NCBI GenBank assembly: GCA_020746875.1
Contig: JAGTJL010000006.1
Location: 434,001 to 498,000, forward strand
Origin: Rhexocercosporidium sp. MPI-PUGE-AT-0058
Taxonomy: Eukaryota > Ascomycota > Leotiomycetes > Helotiales
Direction of reading: 5' to 3'
DNA: 64,000 nt
Positions 57,535 to 64,000 of the stretch are shown here, piece by piece. How positions within the stretch are numbered: the first letter of the stretch is position 1; every line of letters starts with the position of its first letter. Below the pieces are notes generated by a model, which saw nothing but the letters and a program-made list of their open reading frames with translations, was not told the origin of the DNA and did no database searches. A program made the position numbers and the translations under genes.

Positions 57535-59828
57535 TGGTTTGGTGTTGCTGCTTGTCTTCGCAGTGTCTCCTCACTTGGGTGTATTGAAGGTGAACGAGTC
57601 CGTATTCTTCCAACTATTAATTTGTCTCCCTTTCAGTTCCTCCGCTCTGTACAGTGTCTAAAGGTCGCACCCTTCCGTCCTCGGTCACTACCTGCCACTT
57701 CCTGTCCTGCTCCAGCTCCTGCGTCCGGTAGTCAAGGTCGTATTCTTCGATCTGCGGGTGTGGTTGTAGAAAGCATGCTCAGCAACAACGGCGGAGAGGT
57801 GGTACGAAGGGTAGTTCGTTTCGCAGTGAGGTAGTGGGTATGTAGTGATTGAAGTTGAGGAACAAGACAAGCCAGACCGGGTACTTCGGTAGCAACGACA
57901 ACACCAATAGCAATACCAACAAGTATATTCACAGACCGTCCAGCGAACGTGGCATCGACACAGTCGACTTGCAATTTGCGTAGATCAAAACAGAGGTATA
58001 GGCGTGGGAAGTATAAGATGAATCAACCAGCAAATGACACGGCGGTAGCACCACAGCAGAGGTGAGGTAAGGTGAAACGGTAGGGCAGTCCCGGCTACAA
58101 ATACCTATGGCATGGTTGTCGTATCCTCTCGCTGGGGAGGATGGTGCTATGGGGATGTAGGGAGAGGTTGGTGTTTGGTGGTGGTGCTGACGCTGACGCT
58201 GATAAATCGGAAGGACGGTCGAATAGGTTGTTGAGTCGAGTCGAGTCGAGTCGAGTCCAGTATAGATGGACGGACAGCTTGTTCGTATGCGTTTGCTGCG
58301 CCGGATGTTCCGGCCGGTGTAGGAAGATCCATCCAACCACCCAACGACATCAAAACGAACCCCCATTTGGTATAGTAGGAAGAAACTGGCCAATGTAAAG
58401 AGGTCTGACAACGATAGTCAGGATTGGATGGATAGCTGGTCCACAGGTGAGCTTGTCAGGTCAGGTCAGGTCCGCGAGTGCCGGGGGGATGTGATGGAGC
58501 TGGATGTGTTGTTGGTGGATGCGATGTGATGTGATGCAGGGAGCAGCCAGGCAGCGCAAAAGGATGCGTTGGTCCAGTCCAAGCCCCGGCGTCATGATCA
58601 GAAACGTGGATGTGTTTCTGCTTGGTTGGTGGCGGGGTTCCTTATCGATAGAGTGAGTGGTTTACGGTGTGGATGTGGTATTGCTGTTTCACTGCATTTG
58701 AATAAAAGAACTCTGCTCTGTATTCTGTGACATCCATCTCTTCCTTTGAACAATCCACATACAGTTCATCATGATAATTACAAACCCACTTCCTCCTCCT
58801 GCGACCACGGAGCACAAAACCAGTGCGCAGCTTCGTGCAGTTGTTGCCTCCTTCGCCCATCCTCCTGCATGTACTGTACGCAGGGAAGGTGCCGATAGGC
58901 GCTCTTGGCGGCTTATCTTCCGCGCTATTCCTGATCTGACCTAGATCCTTCCCATCCTCTTAGCCGCTCGCTCGTTCCACTCCCTTCATTCTCACAAATA
59001 CCGCGTCCGCAGTAGACCTGAGAACTCCCCGGATACGCATATTGCCTCGACAATCCTCGGCAATTCGTTTGGACTTTTGGAATTCAATACAGACCTTCCA
59101 TTCCAGTCCGTCCATTTGTGAGGGAACGTGGATCATCGTGCGATATTATTCACCATAGTAAAGATGCAGCACACCCACTTCTAACTCAATGCATTTATTA
59201 TTGCAGGGAATTAATTCTTCAGCACCTCATCAATTCATCACCATTGAAGCTGACATGCATACATACGATGGGATGGAGATGCACAAGTCGGTGAGGTGAG
59301 CACAGTCGGGCTCAGTGGTCCTGTAAAAAAAAGAAACGCCACTCGACCTCAACTCTTCAACGTCCCAATCCAGACATCCGACTCGGTAAAGACGGCTACG
59401 CGACGCGACTTGACCCACCTCCCGCGAATAGGTAGAGATACTCCGTGGGAGACATGAGAGAGAAAACATCTAGTCCTCGAGGTGCTGGGAGCTCTCGACG
59501 ACCTAATGAGAGCATTGATTGAAACCAGTGAGGCGCTAGAGTAGACAGCACTCTGCTCAAGCAGGCCCGTCTGGGTCGGAAAATGCTATCAGAGGCACTA
59601 TAAGCCAGCTGCTTATCTCAATTTCTAGGTTCTTTTGCTACATACTGTACTGTATCTTCGACCTTATCATGGATGACCAGGTAACTAAGAACCTTCCACA
59701 GTCTTGTCCGTAAAACCAACCTGTCAGACTCCAAGTCTTGACTGTTGAAAGTTAAGCTCAGGCCCACTCCTTTGCATCTCTTCATCAGCACTCACACTAT
59801 CTCCTAAATCTTCCATTAAAGCATCTTC
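57535..59828. other. Gene-poor stretch, upstream of the VPS62 gene
   Basis: No recognisable gene. It contains short tandem motifs: a GAGTC array (separate entry), TCAGG copies at about 58456-58470, and GATGT copies at about 58519-58535. Open frames of 60-160 codons near 57930-58411 are built on these low-complexity stretches and look spurious. Confidence 0.55.
58233..58257. repeat. Pentamer repeat (GAGTC)n
   Basis: Five tandem copies of GAGTC. Confidence 0.9.
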
Positions 59829-60074
59829 ATGCAGATACGAAGTGTAGACGTCCGCTGGGCAGGGTGTTCCTCAAATCTTTGGGAATATTCGAGGGAGAAG
59901 GAGGTCAGAAATGGGCGACCGATCTTGATCCTCGATCTCGAAAAGGATTGTGAAACTTATAATACCCTCTTCTTGAGGGCCGCAGAAAGAGCTCGGCAGA
60001 TTAACGATAGCGGCATCGCGCGGCACGCCAAGTACTATTTACGCATGCATAATTCAGAAGATCTAGTACCTTGA
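59829..60074 (+). CDS. Short unidentified ORF
   Basis: 81 codons from an ATG after a C/T-rich leader. The product is charged (LRAAERARQINDSGIARHAK) and looks partly protein-like, but I recognise no family. It lies close to transposon remains and may be a fragment of a larger decayed gene. A frame on the opposite strand overlaps it. Confidence 0.2.
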   Translation: MQIRSVDVRWAGCSSNLWEYSREKEVRNGRPILILDLEKDCETYNTLFLRAAERARQINDSGIARHAKYYLRMHNSEDLVP

Positions 60075-60979
60075 GAACATCATTAATACCTATTCCAACA
60101 ATTTTCGAGAGCACAATTAGATTTGAAACGTTTCGATCATAAATAGTAGCCATCACAAATCGGACACTAAAGAGATGAAATAACTTAGCAGTAGTGCTCC
60201 GCGCTCTCGAGAAAAAGGCACTTTTAAGTACGAGCTGATAGAAACCAATAGTACTGCGAGTGTGCCGCCACTTGCATAGCTCCATATCTACGGAGGTAGG
60301 CTTCAATTTGAAGGACTTCTTCTCGAGTCGGCATTCACTACAATACCACGACACTTCCACAGAAGAACTAGACAAGTGAATCAAGCACTGAGAAAGCATC
60401 AACACAATTATATTGACTATTGAGCTGAGTGGCTTTCGCTTATTACATCGAGTGAGTTAAAGAAAAATCCAGCGTTCTCGGTCGCGGACCAGCTTTATAT
60501 TCTTAGTACGCACCACTCCTGCCTCAGGGCCTAGAGCAATTATTCTAAAGGAATTTTACAGCTCGCTGGTGCTATTTCCACCGCCGATTCCCAGATCCTT
60601 AGGTAACCGAGCATTCTAGGATAATCAATAACGAAGTTCTCTCTATCTGATCGAAAATTACGACCAAGTTAAGCCATGCGAAAGCGGTCTCAATCCGGCG
60701 GTTGACAGCGTCCTGCGGGGTGGCACCCGTGGTGTCCTCGTAGTTGAATACAACTTTTTTTTTCTTCGTCCTAAGGTCGGCTAGTAAGCCCGCCGCTTCT
60801 ACTCAGGGGCTAATCACCCTCGGCTTACTTGAGCAGCCTGAGCAACCTGAGCAGTCCCTGAGCAGTAACCACTACTCGCTTGCACATTTGATCTCTGATC
60901 AGGCTGCCTAAACAGGCTCCCAAACTGGACCCTTATGAAAATAGATCCACGTTACGGCATAGGTAACCACATATACTAT
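60075..60979. other. Flank of the transposon block
   Basis: No gene was recognised. Imperfect tandem copies of CTGAGCAR lie at about 60829-60866, and a run of T at about 60749-60758. Confidence 0.5.
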
Positions 60980-61262
60980 CCCCCCCTCTGAATAAAGGAA
61001 GGTGGGGAATTTTTCAAGAATCGCAATTGCTGAATGGCTAGAAGCCTAGTCAGCATCTTTGCACAGACTAGGATATCAAGCTAGGGAGTAGGTTCAGCCG
61101 TTCACACTGCTCACAGAGCCAAAAGTGGTCTGTGTATCTGCCAATAGAAGGTTCAACAAGCCTCATAGCTTTGCTAACCCTTGATTTTTCACACTTCTTA
61201 TTGCTCGAAGCCCTTGTCTATAGTGGCATAATATCTCCACCTTCCTTTATTCGCCGGGGGGC
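60980..61262. mobile_element. MITE-like element with terminal inverted repeats
   Basis: The left end (60980-61008: C7, TCT, then GAATAAAGGAAGGTGG) is mirrored at the right end (61234-61262: CCACCTTCCTTTATTC, then GCC, G6, C). The 16-bp core is identical in the two arms; the outer bases match imperfectly. The ~285-bp span encodes nothing. Short length plus inverted ends is the form of a miniature inverted-repeat transposable element. No clear target-site duplication was found, so the exact ends and superfamily are open. Confidence 0.6.
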
Positions 61263-64000
61263 AAGGCGGCTATTAAGTCAGTCGAGATAAGCTAATTATA
61301 TTAGTTAGCCCTCAACACAAACGTTATTAGCTAAAGCCCTAGCCCTAAATAAGTCAGTTATATATAAGCTCAACTTATCAATAGCTTATAAGCTAATAAT
61401 ATTTAATTTTATGATTTTGGGGTTGATTTTAATCGTGAAAAAGTGTGGTTTTAGAGGCTTTCCGGTTTTTCCGAAAGCGGTGAGACACTTCGGAAATCTG
61501 ACTTAATGATAATTATTCTACCCTTTACTCTTTAATTCATTAACAAATTTATTAACATAGCTTCCTCACACGCATTTCTTATTAATTTAGTCGATTTAGA
61601 AGACGAGGTATCACTTATTTTATTTTAGTTAATAGTTGTGAACGCTTTTGGCATATTGATAGCTCTAGCGGCAACAAAACGAGTTAGTATCGTAAAAGAC
61701 AGCTGTATTCGACTACCTATAACTTACAACGACTTTTACGGCTCTAATAAGCCTCTTAACACGTTAAACAAGACGGATTACTTTTCTTACGCCTTTAGAG
61801 AGCCTTTTTTTAATAACCGACTTATTAAGTTAAATAGGTTACTTATAGGACATGTTATTACGGGCGCAACGAAGCGAAAGAGATTCTTATGGATATGGTT
61901 ATTAGGTTATGCCTTAATTAATAACTTAAAGGTTTTAAAGCCAATCATTTGGTATTATAAGCTTTATATGTATTTCTACTTAAATTTAAAAAGTATTTAT
62001 AAAATAAGACGCTGACTTTTAAATAAGTCATTACGATGTTAAATTTTCTAAAAATTAAGATTTTCACTTTAACGCCAACACCTTAAACAACGCATAAAAG
62101 CACCTCTCGAAAACATATTATTTAAAAGAAAAAGGAGATATTTAGAAAATAAAAGAAGAGGGATCTCGTGCATAAGCCTCTAGGATAATCGATAGCGATT
62201 TAAATCGCGCTATTCCGTTTCGTCAACAAGAGTTTATTAACACGTTTATAGAATAGATCATCTACGAGAACGTTAAGCACCGGAAAGCCTCTTCCCACCT
62301 CTTAAAAAGAGCTTTTAAAATTGCTAATATAGACGCAGCGAAGGCTCTTCTTAATTTCCTATATAACAGTGAACAACTAGGTTCATTTATACTTCCGGCA
62401 TTTTAAACTATAGATTATCGACGAGATTAAGCACGTTAAATCTAAAATAATCTTTATTTTTGACGGCTAGGAATTAAAAAGAAAGAGAATTAACATATTA
62501 AGAGTCGTCGTCTATTATATTAATGCGAATAATAAAGGCGTCGCGCGCCTTATAGGCTTACCAGAGCTCTTAGGTCACAAGAAAATAGGTGTTAGTACGT
62601 TAAAATCGCTCTCTTTTATAACGCAATTAATTAATAATTATAAATTAATACTTAATCTTATTTCCTTTCTTTTAATAATACGGAATTACAAAACATAACC
62701 TTAATTACTTCGTTCTTAATAATACAATAAATAATGATATAACCCTCGTGAAGCTAATAAAAGTAATGGATTTCGATTTAAAGGAACGTAAATTGCGTTG
62801 TATGAATTATATTATTAATTTGATTGCTAGCGCTTACTTATTTAGTTAAGATAAGGCTTTATTTAACAACGAATATAAGGAAGCGTCTCTAGAAAATTAA
62901 CGGAAGCTGTGAAGACGACGAAAAGAGGTTAAAAAGCTTTATAACCTTGTGACACACGTTATAGCATTAGGGAAACGAGGATAGCTCTTTGAAAACCTTT
63001 AATTTACACTTAATATTAGTAAGGCGGAGGGGAAGAAGTGGAGATTAATTGTCGATAGAGGTGTACGCTAGAATGCCACGTATTTAATAATTACTTATAG
63101 TCTTGAATTATGTGAGGCTCTCGACACTTATGTCGTTAAATTATACGTTTCCGTAGAACCTTTTAACTAAGAGATCTTTAAAAACGACTATCTTAGCAAT
63201 ACAGAATAGGCTAGTCTTACAATTATTAGGAAGCAGCTGGAATTATTGTATTTCCTTACTAAAGGTCTAGAAGGTAATGCAAAGCTGAATAAGAAAGCCG
63301 GTTAGCTATTTTATAGTGTTTTATAGAAAACTCTACTTGTTTTGGAACACCTTATAGGCTATTTCGAGTCGTTAGAACTCTAAGTAAAAGAAGGAACATT
63401 TAATAACCACGACGGCATATAATAGTCAATTACCTTAGCCTAGGAAGCTTGTTTAAAGTGGTATAAAAAGACCGACGATTTTATTACATAGTAAGCAGCA
63501 ATGGTTCTTTATCCTCGCTTCAAATGGACGTATTTTAAAGAGAATTAGACTAGGAATATGCGCCTCTACGTCAATTTAGGCGAAGCTGCTTTTAAGAAGC
63601 TATAGGAGAACAAATATAAAGGTAATAGCCTACGGCCTAGCTCGTCACGAAGTACTCTTTCTCTAGAACCTATAAACGTATTAAGAGATTTCTTAAAGAG
63701 TATTATTAACGCTATAGCGTCAATAACTAAGCTACGAGTTAATGTTGTTTCTGGCCGGCGAGACTAGTTATATTAGTATTTTTAAGAACTATCAATTGAC
63801 CACATAAGTCTTATGGCTTATTAAAGGTCTAAAGAAGCCGAGTTGCCTGACCTAATACGTATGGTCTTTGACTTTCTTTTTATTTTTGTTATGAGCTTAA
63901 AGTGTGAGCGTGTTTTTTTATTTTGCGTATAGCAAACTACGCTAGAGAGCTCTACGTTAAGTGGCGAGATGTTGTGGCATTAAGAGTGCTTGAAAAATTA
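61263..64000. mobile_element. AT-rich, RIP-like transposon block
   Basis: From about 61.27 kb the base composition changes abruptly to very AT-rich with many TAA/TTA/ATT words, unlike all DNA to the left. It contains the decayed hAT transposase described separately and continues beyond the window. The pattern fits repeat-induced point mutation (C-to-T, mainly in CpA) followed by decay. Confidence 0.8.
61840..64000 (+). pseudogene. hAT-family transposase relic, RIP-damaged, incomplete at window edge
   Basis: The plus strand still spells recognisable hAT transposase pieces: a BED-like start (WIWLLGYALINN, about 61890-61930), a central segment IFIFDG-stop-ELKRKRINILRVV followed by GVARLIGLPELLGHKK (about 62440-62590), a KWRLIVDRGVR stretch (about 63036), and near the end the dimerisation region RSKEAELPDLIRMVFDFL then MSLKCERVF (about 63815-63925). 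Stops are frequent; many are TAG where the family has Trp (TGG), which is the mark of C-to-T change on the opposite strand in CpA context. The pieces lie in at least two frames, so indels are present too. It cannot make a working transposase. The start is approximate and the 3' end lies outside the window. Confidence 0.75.

Noticed and set aside
57929..58411. 160-codon minus-strand frame
   Set aside because: Built on the GAGTC repeat and low-complexity DNA; no start context or family.
60001..60405. 134-codon minus-strand frame
   Set aside because: No recognised domain; lies beside transposon remains and overlaps another short frame.

Overview
The window looks like nuclear DNA of a filamentous ascomycete (Pezizomycotina). 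Genes carry many short introns (about 45-140 bp) with GTRNGT...YAG ends. There is a HET-domain gene, a Clr5-ankyrin gene and a DUF6594 gene, and the right edge is AT-rich and looks damaged by RIP. The mix is typical of Leotiomycetes, but that rank is inference. No tRNA, rRNA or CRISPR was recognised. All exon structures were worked out by hand from reading frames and splice motifs.

Layout. 0.3-13.4 kb: HET-domain protein (+), pre-mRNA splicing factor PRP1/PRP6 (+), a doubtful 56-residue ORF, DUF6594 membrane protein (+), retropepsin-like protein (-), Clr5-ankyrin protein (+). 14.0-22.2 kb is mostly housekeeping: coiled-coil protein (-), ribosomal proteins eL30 and uL16 (+), secreted alkaline phosphatase (+) with Pho4/NUC-1-like and PacC-like promoter sites. 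24.6-29.7 kb: two unrecognised secreted proteins and a membrane protein. 29.8-36.3 kb: DyP-type peroxidase (-), O-methyltransferase (-), LaeA-like methyltransferase (+) and MFS transporter (-). This group resembles a tailoring and export cassette but has no synthase. 38.1-48.7 kb: a modular polysaccharide deacetylase (+), five-segment membrane protein (-), serine carboxypeptidase (-), dynamin-like GTPase (-). 50.3-57.5 kb: a Baeyer-Villiger-type flavin monooxygenase (-) with an in-frame TAG at codon 43, a 3.5 kb gene-free stretch with simple repeats and a GC-rich hairpin, and a VPS62-family protein (-). 57.5-61.0 kb has no convincing gene. From 60.98 kb the sequence turns into transposon remains: a MITE-like element with inverted repeats, then a very AT-rich hAT transposase relic that runs off the right edge.

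How the genes relate. Most are independent. Possible functional groupings are the 29.8-36.3 kb cassette, the secreted hydrolases (alkaline phosphatase, deacetylase, carboxypeptidase) and the neighbouring pair of ribosomal protein genes. I found no clearly new multi-gene system. The best leads are the triplicated modules of the deacetylase, the single nonsense codon in the monooxygenase, and the boundary between gene-rich DNA and the RIP-affected repeat block.
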